Shown one piece after another: positions 27,256 through 35,870 of a stretch of 64,000 nucleotides of DNA (position 1 is its first letter; every line of letters starts with the position of its first letter). Under the pieces are notes generated by a model that saw only the letters and a list, made by a program, of their open reading frames with translations, was not told the origin of the DNA and ran no database searches. The translations under genes and the position numbers were made by a program. Source of the DNA: JAPOXR01 sp965116115 (GTDB lineage: Bacteria; Pseudomonadota; Alphaproteobacteria; Rhodobacterales; Rhodobacteraceae). Where the stretch lies: the NCBI GenBank assembly GCA_965116115.1, contig OZ220486.1, positions 2,046,001-2,110,000 on the forward strand, read 5' to 3'.

Positions 27256-28431
27256 TCAGGCGTCCGAGCGGGATCCGCGGCGGCGCAGCGCCTCGGCGAA
27301 TCGTTCGAAGAGATAGAAGCTGTCTTGCGGCCCGGGGCTGGCTTCAGGGTGGAACTGCACTGAGAAGACCGGTCTGTCTTTCATCCGGATTCCGCAATTG
27401 CTTCCGTCGAAGAGGGATACGTGCGTCTCTTCCACGCCCGGCGGCAGAGAGGCGGTGTCGACCATGAAACCGTGATTCATTGAGGTGATTTCCACCTTTC
27501 CGGTCTGCAGATCCTTGACCGGGTGGTTGGCGCCGTGGTGGCCGTGCCGCATCTTGACTGTGCGGGCGCCCAGCGCGAGGGCCAGCAACTGGTGCCCGAG
27601 ACAGATTCCGAAGACCGGCAGGTCCGTATTGTCAATGATCTCTCTCACCATAGGAACAGCGAATTCTCCGGTCGCAGCCGGATCTCCCGGACCGTTGGAC
27701 AGCAGCAGTCCGTCCGGTTCGAACGCGAGGATTTCAGATGCCGGCGTCTGCGCTGAGAATACCCGGACCTCGCATCCCGCATCGGTGAGGCAGCGCAGAA
27801 GGCTGCGCTTCACGCCGTAATCGATCGCGGCGACTCTCAAGTCAGCCAGTCCGGCATCAGTGAATCCTGCCGGCCATTGCCAGCGCTTCCCGCGCCAGCT
27901 GTACCCGGCCCGGCAGGTGACGTCGCTCGCGAGATCAGCTCCTTGCAGGCCTGAGAAACCGGCGGCGCGGTTCTTCAGTGCCTCAATGTCGAAGTTTCCC
28001 TCAGGGCTGTGCGCGACGGCCGCATGCGGGGCGCCGCCGCTGCGGATATTCCTTGTCAGGCGCCGGGTGTCGATTCCGCCGACTCCGATCAGGCCCGTGT
28101 CCGACATCCAGCCGGAGAGATTCCCGGTTGCCCTCCAGTTGGATTGTTCCGAAGGATGCCACTTGACGATGATGCCGCGCGCGAACGGCGTGTCGGCCTC
28201 GCTGTCTTCCGGCGTGGAGCCGACATTGCCTATATGGGGAAAAGTGAAGGTCACTATCTGGCCGGCATAGGACGGGTCGGTGGAAATCTCTTGGTAACCC
28301 GTCATGGAGGTGTTGAAACAGACTTCGCCTGCGGTCTCCCCCGCAGCGCCGAACCCGGTGCCGAGGAACACCGTCCCATCGGCGAGGGCGATGCAGCCGG
28401 TGGCGGCATTCAAACGCGTTTCAGGCATCAT
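27256..28431 (-). CDS. carA: Carbamoyl-phosphate synthase small subunit
   Basis: 391 residues. N-terminal DGTVFLGTGFGAAGETAGEV and NTSMTGYQEISTDPSYAGQIV are typical of CarA, and the glutaminase domain has FGICLGHQLLALALG with the nucleophile Cys277 and SVQFHPEASPGP with His/Glu. Hydrolyses glutamine to feed ammonia to CarB for arginine and pyrimidine synthesis. The start is one of two adjacent ATG codons (28431 or 28428); an upstream in-frame extension to 28554 does not look coding. Divergent from yqeY. Confidence 0.95.
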   Translation of the reverse strand: MMPETRLNAATGCIALADGTVFLGTGFGAAGETAGEVCFNTSMTGYQEISTDPSYAGQIVTFTFPHIGNVGSTPEDSEADTPFARGIIVKWHPSEQSNWRATGNLSGWMSDTGLIGVGGIDTRRLTRNIRSGGAPHAAVAHSPEGNFDIEALKNRAAGFSGLQGADLASDVTCRAGYSWRGKRWQWPAGFTDAGLADLRVAAIDYGVKRSLLRCLTDAGCEVRVFSAQTPASEILAFEPDGLLLSNGPGDPAATGEFAVPMVREIIDNTDLPVFGICLGHQLLALALGARTVKMRHGHHGANHPVKDLQTGKVEITSMNHGFMVDTASLPPGVEETHVSLFDGSNCGIRMKDRPVFSVQFHPEASPGPQDSFYLFERFAEALRRRGSRSDA

Positions 28432-28802
28432 GCGGTTCTCTGTTCTTCTCTGTATCAACGACTCAATAAATGCTTCAGTATGTTGCGGCAAACGGAATTG
28501 ACAAAGCCAAGCGATCCTCCGAACCCGGCCGGCGGAATTGCCCGAGCGGTACACGGGCCGCGCATATCGAGCGGGTCAGCGCTTCAACGTCGTTTCCAGA
28601 CCTGTTCAGCGCCGTTCCCTTGAACTGTCCGTTCATCGACCGTTTTCCCCGCAAAGGCGTTTATTGATTTTTCCCCGCATTTCGGGAATTCCAAGAATCG
28701 ATTCACTGACAGGATGCGCCGGATGCTGACGCGGATTGCGGGATTTACGGGATTGATCTATAAACGGGCGCAAGGCGATGTCTTGGAGATCCCTGCGCAT
28801 CA
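28432..28802. other. carA/yqeY divergent intergenic region
   Basis: 371 bp separating divergent genes, expected to hold both promoters. No riboswitch, obvious -35/-10 pair or operator was recognised. Confidence 0.4.
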
Positions 28803-29285
28803 ATGCGTGAAATTATAAATAACGAGCTCAAGACCGCCGCAGCCGAGCGCGATCCTGCGCGGCTGTCAATGCTGCGTCTGATCAACACAGCCATCGCCGA
28901 CAAGGACAATGCGGCGCGTGCCGCCGGCCAGTCGGAAGGCGTGTCGGACGAAACGATCCGCGGTGTGATCGACACGATGATCAGGCAGCGTGAAAAGAGT
29001 GCGCTTAATTACGAAGAACACGGCCGGCTGGATCTGGCAAGCAAGGAACGCGAGGAGATCGCTGTTCTGACCGATCTCCTGCCCAGACAGCTCAGTCTGG
29101 AAGAAATCGACCACGCGGTCGAGAGGGCGGTCAAAAGCACAGGAGCCACCGGAATCCGGCACAAGGGCCGTGTGATGCACGACCTGAAGTCCCGCTATCC
29201 GGGCCGTATGGATTTCCGGTCAGCGGCCTGCCGCGTAGAAACTCTGCTGAAGCGCCTGTCAGAGCTTGTTCCTAAAGTCGATTAG
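28803..29285 (+). CDS. yqeY: GatB/YqeY domain protein
   Basis: 160 residues, all-helical YqeY family: MLRLINTAIADKDNAARA, IRGVIDTMIRQREKSALNYEEHGR and LLPRQLSLEEI are conserved. Related to the tRNA-binding tail of GatB; thought to assist tRNA-dependent amidation, although the role is not settled. Divergent pairing with carA is common in alphaproteobacteria. Confidence 0.92.
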   Translation: MREIINNELKTAAAERDPARLSMLRLINTAIADKDNAARAAGQSEGVSDETIRGVIDTMIRQREKSALNYEEHGRLDLASKEREEIAVLTDLLPRQLSLEEIDHAVERAVKSTGATGIRHKGRVMHDLKSRYPGRMDFRSAACRVETLLKRLSELVPKVD

Positions 29286-29504
29286 TATACCGCATATAGT
29301 ATGCACAAACGTGATTTAAGCGGATTCAAATACTGCATACAGCATTATGGATCCAACTCTCAGAGCCGGATCAGCGGCGAACAGGATAACGGCAGTTCAG
29401 GCCATGCCCGTCCCCGACCGGGAATTCTCGGGAAACGCGGGATCAAATATGTCCGCCTGTCCGTTGATTCGCCGGCAGTCGCAGCGCGTGAGCCGAACGT
29501 CCGG

Positions 29505-29846
29505 TCACTCCGCGCCAACAGTTTCCGAATACGGCTTCGGCGGCAATTCGCCGGAACGCTCAAGAACGCATTCGTCGTAGACCTCGTCGGGGGCGCGTCT
29601 CCGGAGATAGTCAAACGACAGACCGATCCCGATGCTGGTTGAAAGATGCCCGTCCGAGTCTGCGCCGATGCCCAATCTGGCAGAGGGCGAAGCCGCCTTG
29701 CGCGCCCGTTCAAGGCAGAGCGCCGACGCTTTCTCGACTGAAACCGGTTCCCGGTCACATCCGGCGGCAAGACCGGCAACCAGTATCAAGGCGGCCAGTC
29801 CCGGCCCTTTGGCGGATAAGCGCTTCCGGCCTGATTCTTGATACAT
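29505..29846 (-). CDS. Small lipoprotein, function unknown
   Basis: 113 residues. Basic N-terminus, hydrophobic stretch GLAALILVAGLAAGC and a lipobox ending in Cys, predicting signal-peptidase-II processing. The mature part has KASALCLERARKAASPSARLGIGADSDGHLSTSIGIGLSFDYL and DEVYDECVLERSGELPP, similar to hypothetical lipoproteins of Rhodobacterales (from memory). GGGGAGG at 29850-29856 (minus-strand sense) sits 3-4 nt before the ATG at 29846. Function unknown. Confidence 0.7.
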   Translation of the reverse strand: MYQESGRKRLSAKGPGLAALILVAGLAAGCDREPVSVEKASALCLERARKAASPSARLGIGADSDGHLSTSIGIGLSFDYLRRRAPDEVYDECVLERSGELPPKPYSETVGAE

Positions 29847-29997
29847 TAATGCCTCCCCGGCCGGGTGCTGACAATGATTGTGCGTGAGCCGGGCCTTTAT
29901 CCGGACATCTCCCGGCGGTTTTTGTCTACGCCGGTTCACGAACGGCGCCACGCCTTGCCGCCGCGGTCCGAGCAGCGCTCGTCTGGCGCTGCGTCTC

Positions 29998-30261
29998 TCA
30001 CTTCTTGCCCCGGCTGAAACGATCATCGTCAGCAGAACCTGTTTTGATCCGAGGCGGGGCATCAGGACACAGTCCATTCAGGAACAGGCCGCGCCGGATG
30101 TCGAGAACCGCGTTCTCGAGATCGGAAACCGGCCTGCCTGCGGGCCAGCTGGCCTCATCAATGTCGTCATCCGCCTCGACTCCGGCATCTGCCCTCGAAC
30201 CGTACACCGGCAGTTTCCGTCGCTTGTGCCCTCCGCTGTGACTATGCGTTTGGACTCCCAT
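29998..30261 (-). CDS. Uncertain 87-residue reading frame
   Basis: The only plausible coding stretch in the 550-bp interval between the lipoprotein and ctaD. The predicted protein is hydrophilic and acidic in the middle (DAGVEADDDIDEASW) with a basic tail, no signal and no recognised domain. No ribosome site precedes the ATG. It may be noise or a gene remnant. Confidence 0.25.
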   Translation of the reverse strand: MGVQTHSHSGGHKRRKLPVYGSRADAGVEADDDIDEASWPAGRPVSDLENAVLDIRRGLFLNGLCPDAPPRIKTGSADDDRFSRGKK

Positions 30262-30398
30262 CGGTCAGATGACTCAATGCGGCGCAAGGCGCCGCTTAGA
30301 AGGTCCGCGCCAAGCCGTTCGTGCGCATAATCTTGCGACACGGCTGAAGTGATATCAGCGGTTTAAGAGAAACGGGCCGGGCGCAGATGTTGTTCCGG

Positions 30399-32084
30399 TT
30401 AACGATGCCGCTGCCGCAGCTGCCATGCTTCCGGGGTGGGAAGGGTCTCATAAGTGTGCTGCGGCGGCGGATTCGAATGCAGCCATTCCATCGTATCAGC
30501 ATGCTCGCCCCAATAGGCGGGCTCGTCGACCCTTTTGCCCGCGAGCAGAGTGTAGGCGACGATGCCGAAGAACAGAATGAAAGAGGCGAATGAAAGGAAA
30601 GCGCCGTAGGACGAGATTTCGTTCCAGAAGGCATAAGCCTCCGGATAATCGATATAGCGGCGCGGCATTCCTTGGCGGCCGAGGAAATGTTGAGGGAAAA
30701 AGGTGATGTTGGAGCCGATGAACATCATCCAGAAATGCAGTTTTCCGGCCCATTCAGGATATTGGCGCCCGCTCATCTTGCCGATCCAGTAATAGATTCC
30801 GGCGAAGATGCAGAAGACAGCCCCCAGAGACATCACATAGTGAAAATGAGCCACCACATAATATGTGTCGTGATAAGCCCGGTCGATTCCGGCCTGGGCC
30901 AGCACGATTCCGGTGACCCCGCCGACAGTGAACAGGAACAGGAAGCCGAACGCCCAGAGCATCGGAGTCTTGAATTCAATGGATCCGCCCCACATGGTCG
31001 CGATCCAGGAAAATATCTTGATGCCCGTGGGCACCGCGATGACCATCGTCGCGAGCATGAAATATGACTGCTGGGTCAGGCTCATGCCCACGGTGTACAT
31101 ATGGTGGGCCCAGACAACGAAACCGAGGGCGCCGATGGCGACCATCGCGTAAACCATCGGCAGATATCCGAAAATGGGTTTTTTCGAGAATGTGGAGATG
31201 ACGTGTGAGATGATTCCGAAACCCGGCACGATGATGATGTAGACTTCGGGATGGCCGAAAAACCAGAGCAGATGCTGGTAGAGAACCGGATCCCCGCCGC
31301 CTGAGGGCTCAAAAAACGTGGTGCCGAAATTCCGGTCCGTGAGCAGCATGGTGATGGCCCCCGCAAGCACAGGCAGCGACAGCAGGATCAGCCAGGCGGT
31401 CACGAAAATCGACCATGCGAATAGGGGGACCTTGTGCAGCGTCATGCCGGGCGCGCGCATGTTGAGGAAAGTCGTGATCATGTTGACGGCGCCGAGAATC
31501 GACGAAGCGCCGGACACATGGACGGCGAAAATCGCCAAATCCATCGACATGCCGGCTTCGCGGGTGGAGAGCGGCGCATAAAGAACCCAGCCGACACCCG
31601 ATCCGGCCTGACCGTTTCCGCCGGGCGCCAAGACCGATGCGACCGCCAGCGACGAGCCGGCGACGAACATCCAGTAGCTGAGATTGTTCAGACGCGGAAA
31701 CGCCATGTCCGGCGCACCGATCATCAGCGGCATGATATAGTTGCCGAATCCGCCGAAAAGCGCCGGGATGACGACGAAAAACATCATCAAAATCCCGTGC
31801 CCGGTGATCAGCACATTCCAGAGATGGCCGTTCGGCGTGCAGTTTTCCGCCGCCGCGGCGATGAGGCCGGCTCCCTCGGCGCACATATACTGGACCCCGG
31901 GGTCCATCAGTTCCATGCGCATATAGACAGTGAAGAGCACCGAAATGAAGCCGACCAGCGCGGCTGTGACGATATATAAAATTCCGATGTCCTTATGGTT
32001 CGTCGACATGAACCATCGCGTGAAGAATCCGGCGTGCCTTTCTGCGGCGCCAGCCTCGGCAGCATGCGCTGTGATGTCAGCCAT
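30399..32084 (-). CDS. ctaD: Cytochrome c oxidase subunit I (aa3 type)
   Basis: 561 residues, 12 spans. Haem and copper ligands are intact: GHGILMMFFVVIPALFGGF (haem a His), WFFGHPEVYI (CuB His cross-linked to Tyr), WAHHMYTVG (CuB His pair) and VAHFHYVMS (haem a3 and a His). D- and K-channel segments such as GGFGNY are present. It is the catalytic core of the respiratory terminal oxidase. As in many Rhodobacterales it stands apart from ctaC and ctaE. Confidence 0.97.
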   Translation of the reverse strand: MADITAHAAEAGAAERHAGFFTRWFMSTNHKDIGILYIVTAALVGFISVLFTVYMRMELMDPGVQYMCAEGAGLIAAAAENCTPNGHLWNVLITGHGILMMFFVVIPALFGGFGNYIMPLMIGAPDMAFPRLNNLSYWMFVAGSSLAVASVLAPGGNGQAGSGVGWVLYAPLSTREAGMSMDLAIFAVHVSGASSILGAVNMITTFLNMRAPGMTLHKVPLFAWSIFVTAWLILLSLPVLAGAITMLLTDRNFGTTFFEPSGGGDPVLYQHLLWFFGHPEVYIIIVPGFGIISHVISTFSKKPIFGYLPMVYAMVAIGALGFVVWAHHMYTVGMSLTQQSYFMLATMVIAVPTGIKIFSWIATMWGGSIEFKTPMLWAFGFLFLFTVGGVTGIVLAQAGIDRAYHDTYYVVAHFHYVMSLGAVFCIFAGIYYWIGKMSGRQYPEWAGKLHFWMMFIGSNITFFPQHFLGRQGMPRRYIDYPEAYAFWNEISSYGAFLSFASFILFFGIVAYTLLAGKRVDEPAYWGEHADTMEWLHSNPPPQHTYETLPTPEAWQLRQRHR

Positions 32085-32149
32085 TCTATCCCTCGGTCAA
32101 AAGCCTGATCCGCGGCTTCAGAAATTCTTCAGCCGCGGTCCGGCTCCGT

Positions 32150-32851
32150 TTATTCGAATTTGCCGGTATTCTCAACCAGCGGGAGCGGTTTTTCGACATA
32201 CGCCGCGTTTGCCTGGCGGCCTGTGCCGAGACAGGATTCGAATCGATTCCGCAGCGCAGCGTCAAGGTCTGCCATATCCGCCGTTTCGGAACTTTCGGCC
32301 AGGCTGGTCACGCCCCTGTCAAGGATTCCGCAGGGCACGATGGACCGGTAATGGCTCAGCTCCGGATTCACATTGACGGATGCGCCGTGAAAGGAAATCC
32401 ACCTCCGGATACGGAATCCGATGGCCGCGATCTTTGACTCCTCTCCCGCGCCGCGCACCCAGACTCCGGTGTGGGGCGGCGATCTGAAAGCCGTAACTCC
32501 GAGATCAGCCAGAGAATCGATGATCCACTGCTCTGATTGAGTCACGAAACTCCTCAGATCGCGGCCGCGCTTGTTGAGATCGAGCATGATGTAGATGACC
32601 CGCTGACCGGGGCCGTGATAAGTGACGCGTCCGCCCCGCCCGGAACGGTGACACGGAAACGGCAATGTGCGGGGAATGTCTTCCGGGGAGGTTCCGGTTC
32701 CGGCCGTGAACAGGGACGGGTGCTCAAGCAGCCATACAGTTTCATCGGCTTTGCCCGCCGCGATGGCTTCGACGCGCGATTCCATCCAAGAGACAGCTTC
32801 GGAATAATCGACGATTCCGCCGGATGTTATCCATTCAGCCAACTGCGCCAC
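32150..32851 (-). CDS. lipB: Octanoyl-[acyl-carrier-protein]:protein N-octanoyltransferase
   Basis: 233 residues. Motifs RGGRVTYHGPGQRVIYIM, SKIAAIGFRIRRWISFHG with the catalytic Lys and IVPCGI with the nucleophile Cys define LipB. It moves octanoyl groups from acyl-carrier protein to lipoyl domains, the first step of lipoate attachment. About 65 bp separate it from ctaD, both on the minus strand, so they could share a transcript. Confidence 0.96.
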   Translation of the reverse strand: MAQLAEWITSGGIVDYSEAVSWMESRVEAIAAGKADETVWLLEHPSLFTAGTGTSPEDIPRTLPFPCHRSGRGGRVTYHGPGQRVIYIMLDLNKRGRDLRSFVTQSEQWIIDSLADLGVTAFRSPPHTGVWVRGAGEESKIAAIGFRIRRWISFHGASVNVNPELSHYRSIVPCGILDRGVTSLAESSETADMADLDAALRNRFESCLGTGRQANAAYVEKPLPLVENTGKFE

Positions 32852-32977
32852 CGCTCAAACCACGGCATTGAGAATTCCGGTATCCGGTGGCATATGCAAG
32901 CCCCCGGCAAAAAGAATCAGGCCGCGTCTTCACAATCGCCCCGGCGAATCGTATACCGCACGGATCTGAAATTGCGT

Positions 32978-33065
32978 GCGGTCGTGGCGGAATTGGTAGA
33001 CGCGCAGCGTTGAGGTCGCTGTGGGATAGTATCCCGTGGAAGTTCGAGTCTTCTCGACCGCACCA
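32978..33065 (+). tRNA. tRNA-Leu (anticodon GAG)
   Basis: 88 nt with encoded CCA. Acceptor GCGGTCG pairs with CGACCGC, D arm TGGCGGAATTGGTAGACGC is the leucine type, the anticodon loop TTGAGGT between CAGCG and CGCTG gives GAG, and a long variable arm (GGGATAGTATCCC) is present. T loop AGTTCGAGTCT. Confidence 0.96.
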
Positions 33066-33168
33066 TTTTCCGGGTCCGATCCGGCCGGCCTCCGGCAGGT
33101 ACGCGGCCATGTTGATGCCAAGGTCCGGGATCCGCTTGGATTTCAGTCGTGGAAAGGGAGTTCTAAGT

Positions 33169-34269
33169 TTGGCAGGGACCTCGGCAAAGAACGGATTTGT
33201 CCGATTCGAGAGCGTTCAGAAGAGTTACGACGGAAAAGTTCCGGTCATTAAGGATCTCAATCTTTCAATTGGAAAAGGGGAGTTCCTGACGATGCTCGGC
33301 CCGTCAGGATCGGGCAAGACAACTTGCCTTCTGATGCTTGCAGGATTTGAAACCGCGACCCACGGAGAGATTCTGCTCAATGGCGGTTCCATCAACAACA
33401 TTCCCCCGCATAAGCGGGGGATCGGCATGGTCTTTCAGAACTATGCGCTGTTTCCGCATATGTCGGTGGAAGAAAATCTGTCCTTTCCCCTGGAAATCCG
33501 CGGCATGGACAAATCGGAGCGCGAGCGGAAGGTGAAACGCGCTCTCGACATGGTTCGGATGGGTGGATTCGAAGGCCGGCGCCCCTCGCAGCTGTCCGGC
33601 GGCCAGCAGCAGAGAATCGCTCTGGCCCGGGCGCTGGTTTTTGAACCGGAACTGGTTCTGATGGACGAACCGCTGGGCGCGCTCGACAAACAGCTTCGCG
33701 AGCATATGCAGTTTGAGATCAAGCATTTGCACGAGAGACTGGAAGTGACCGTTGTTTATGTGACACACGACCAGACGGAAGCTCTGACCATGTCGGACCG
33801 GGTGGCTGTCTTCGATGACGGCATTATCCAGCAACTCGCGCCGCCGGACCGCCTCTACGAGGCGCCCGAAAACAGTTTCGTGGCCGGGTTCATCGGCGAG
33901 AACAACAGCTTGACCGGGGTTGTGGAAACGATTGATGAGAAACTTGCGACAGTGCGGCTGGACAGCGGCGATGCGATTGCCGCCATGCCCGTGAATGTCA
34001 GCCGGATCGGTGAGCGGACAAGAGTTTCGATCCGTCCGGAAAGGATTGAGACCGACTTGGCGAGGCTGCCCGGCGGTGCCCACACAATCCCGGCCCAAGT
34101 GCTTGAATTCATTTATATGGGAGATGTGTTCCGCACGCGGCTGAAAGTGGCCGGGAACGAGGAGTTCATCGTCAAAACTCGCAATGCGCCGGACCAGTCA
34201 CGTCTGACTCCGGGCGAGACTATCGAAATCGGATGGCTGCCCCGGGACTGCCGGGCGCTTGACGCCTGA
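33169..34269 (+). CDS. Polyamine-type ABC transporter ATP-binding protein (PotA family)
   Basis: 366 residues. Walker A GPSGSGKTT, signature LSGGQQQRIALARAL, Walker B LVLMDEPLGALDKQLR, H-loop YVTHDQTEALTMSDR, and a C-terminal TOBE domain. The combination FGPSGSGKTTxLxMLAGFE with LDKQLREHMQFEIK is typical of the spermidine/putrescine and opine family. A TTG start at 33169 has GGAAAGGGAG at 33151-33160; the frame is open further upstream through the tRNA-Leu gene, which cannot be coding. First gene of a four-gene importer. Confidence 0.9.
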   Translation: MAGTSAKNGFVRFESVQKSYDGKVPVIKDLNLSIGKGEFLTMLGPSGSGKTTCLLMLAGFETATHGEILLNGGSINNIPPHKRGIGMVFQNYALFPHMSVEENLSFPLEIRGMDKSERERKVKRALDMVRMGGFEGRRPSQLSGGQQQRIALARALVFEPELVLMDEPLGALDKQLREHMQFEIKHLHERLEVTVVYVTHDQTEALTMSDRVAVFDDGIIQQLAPPDRLYEAPENSFVAGFIGENNSLTGVVETIDEKLATVRLDSGDAIAAMPVNVSRIGERTRVSIRPERIETDLARLPGGAHTIPAQVLEFIYMGDVFRTRLKVAGNEEFIVKTRNAPDQSRLTPGETIEIGWLPRDCRALDA

Positions 34270-34703
34270 TTTCGATTGCGCGGATGAGGCCGGAACAGCG
34301 GCCGGCGGCAACGGCTGTCTTCGGCGTTTCCTGTGAATCATTGCCGTAAAATTTGATTTTGCATTCTCCCGTATCTGTCCATATCTCCCGGAATCGGAAT
34401 TTTCATATTTGTGGAAGATCAGGGCATCCGCTTCGGGAAAATTTCCGCTCACGATCTTTGCCGGATAGAGCCAGTGCGCTGAAAACAGAAAGATGAGGCA
34501 GTCTGACTAAGGAAGATCGGCGGCTTTCCTCGGGGGATCGGGGATGCCCCGGGCAGCGGCCCGGCCCGCCGCTTTTATCAATGATGCCGGCTGCGAGCGG
34601 GTTCCAACGCCGCTGCCGTGTCCGGAAGGACGCGATCCGGTTGTATCACTCATGCTTCTGTTTTACCATGCTCGGTAATTCCAACAAATGACAGAAGGTC
34701 AAA
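34270..34703. other. 434-bp gap inside the polyamine-type importer cluster
   Basis: No gene seen. A short GC-rich hairpin with AGCGG/CCGCT arms followed by TTTTA near 34557-34580 might end the ATPase transcript. The sequence just before the binding-protein gene is AT-rich (34640-34700) and may hold its promoter. Confidence 0.35.
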
Positions 34704-35807
34704 ATGAAAATTTCAAGACTCAGCGCGGCTGCCGCGGGAACCCTCGGGATGACGGCGGCTGCGGCTGCGGCCATGGATTTGACGGTGGTTTCTTGGGGAG
34801 GAGCATATTCACACTCGCAGGTCAGCGCGTATCACGATCCCTACATGGCGGCGAATCCCGATGTGAATTTCATATATGATGAGAGCGCCGCTGAAGCGGT
34901 GGCCAGGCTCAGGGCGATGAATGAGGCTGACAATCTGACTTGGGATCTGGTTGATGTCACTGCATCCGACTCCATACGGCTTTGTGATGAGGGACTGGCG
35001 GCGCCGGTTGATGTTGATGCGGTTCTTGCGCCCGCGCCCGACGGAACGCCGGCAAGTGAAGATTTCGGTGAATTGGTGATCAACGACTGTTTCATTCCTC
35101 AGATCGTGTATTCGACCGTGTTCGGCTATCGGACGGATGTCGAAGAATGGGATGGACGCACTCCCGAAACTGTCTGCGATGTCTTTGACCTGGAGAATTT
35201 CCCGGGCATGAGATCCTTGGAAAAGCGTCCGATCAACAACGTCGAATGGGCTCTGCACTGCGACGGCGTGCCGCTTGCGGAAGTCTATGGCGTCTTGTCG
35301 GAAGACGGCGGCCTTGACCGAGCCTTCGCCAAGCTGGACACCGTCAAAGATCATGTGATCTGGTGGAGCGCGGGCGCGGATACCCCGCAGCTTCTTGCCG
35401 ACGGTGAAGTCGTTATGGGTTCGGCTTATAACGGGCGTCTGTTCAGTTTGATCGAGGAAAAGGAAGCGCCGGTCGCCATGCTCTGGGATGCGCAGGCATT
35501 CGACCTTGACGGCTGGATCATCCCGGCGGGACTGACGGAGGAAAGGCAGGAGGCGGTGATTGATTTCCTGTATTTTGCCACCGATACCCAGCGTCTCGCT
35601 GACCAAGCGAAATATATTCCATATGGTCCGGCCCGTGTTTCATCGGCTCCGCTTGTGGGACAGCATGCCGAACTTGGAGTCGACATGGGGCCTCATATGC
35701 CGAGCGCTCCCGAAAACGCTCAGAACGTGCTGATTTATGACTACACTTGGTGGGCGGACTACCGTGATGACATAGATCAGAAATTCCAGGCTTGGCTGGC
35801 GCAGTAG
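34704..35807 (+). CDS. Polyamine-type ABC transporter substrate-binding protein (PotD-like)
   Basis: 367 residues. Signal sequence MKISRLSAAAAGTLGMTAAA ends near AAAMDLTVVSWGG; the opening LTVVSWGGAYSHSQVSAYHDPY is typical of the PotD/PotF-like family. Other marks: VDVTASDSIRLCDEGL, SLEKRPINNVEWAL and VIWWSAGADTPQLLADGEV. AGAAGGTCAAA precedes the ATG. The bound ligand may be a polyamine, an opine or a related amine; sequence reading cannot decide. Confidence 0.9.
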   Translation: MKISRLSAAAAGTLGMTAAAAAAMDLTVVSWGGAYSHSQVSAYHDPYMAANPDVNFIYDESAAEAVARLRAMNEADNLTWDLVDVTASDSIRLCDEGLAAPVDVDAVLAPAPDGTPASEDFGELVINDCFIPQIVYSTVFGYRTDVEEWDGRTPETVCDVFDLENFPGMRSLEKRPINNVEWALHCDGVPLAEVYGVLSEDGGLDRAFAKLDTVKDHVIWWSAGADTPQLLADGEVVMGSAYNGRLFSLIEEKEAPVAMLWDAQAFDLDGWIIPAGLTEERQEAVIDFLYFATDTQRLADQAKYIPYGPARVSSAPLVGQHAELGVDMGPHMPSAPENAQNVLIYDYTWWADYRDDIDQKFQAWLAQ

Positions 35808-35827
35808 ACCGCAGCGGAATTTATCCG

Positions 35828-35853
35828 GAAGGGCCGTTCAACGGCCCTTCTTT
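35828..35853 (+). terminator. Terminator-like hairpin between binding-protein and permease genes
   Basis: GAAGGGCCGT (35828-35837) and ACGGCCCTTC (35841-35850) form a perfect 10-bp stem with a 3-nt loop, followed by TTTC. It lies 20 bp after the PotD-like stop and 20 bp before the permease start. As the downstream genes belong to the same importer, it is probably a leaky terminator that lowers permease expression relative to the binding protein. Confidence 0.7.
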
Positions 35854-35870
35854 CACTTGGCAGTTTGAGT

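Noticed and set aside
32887..33168. In-frame upstream extension of the PotA-like ATPase gene
   Set aside because: The frame runs through the tRNA-Leu gene at 32978-33065; a TTG at 33169 with a good ribosome site gives the normal family start.
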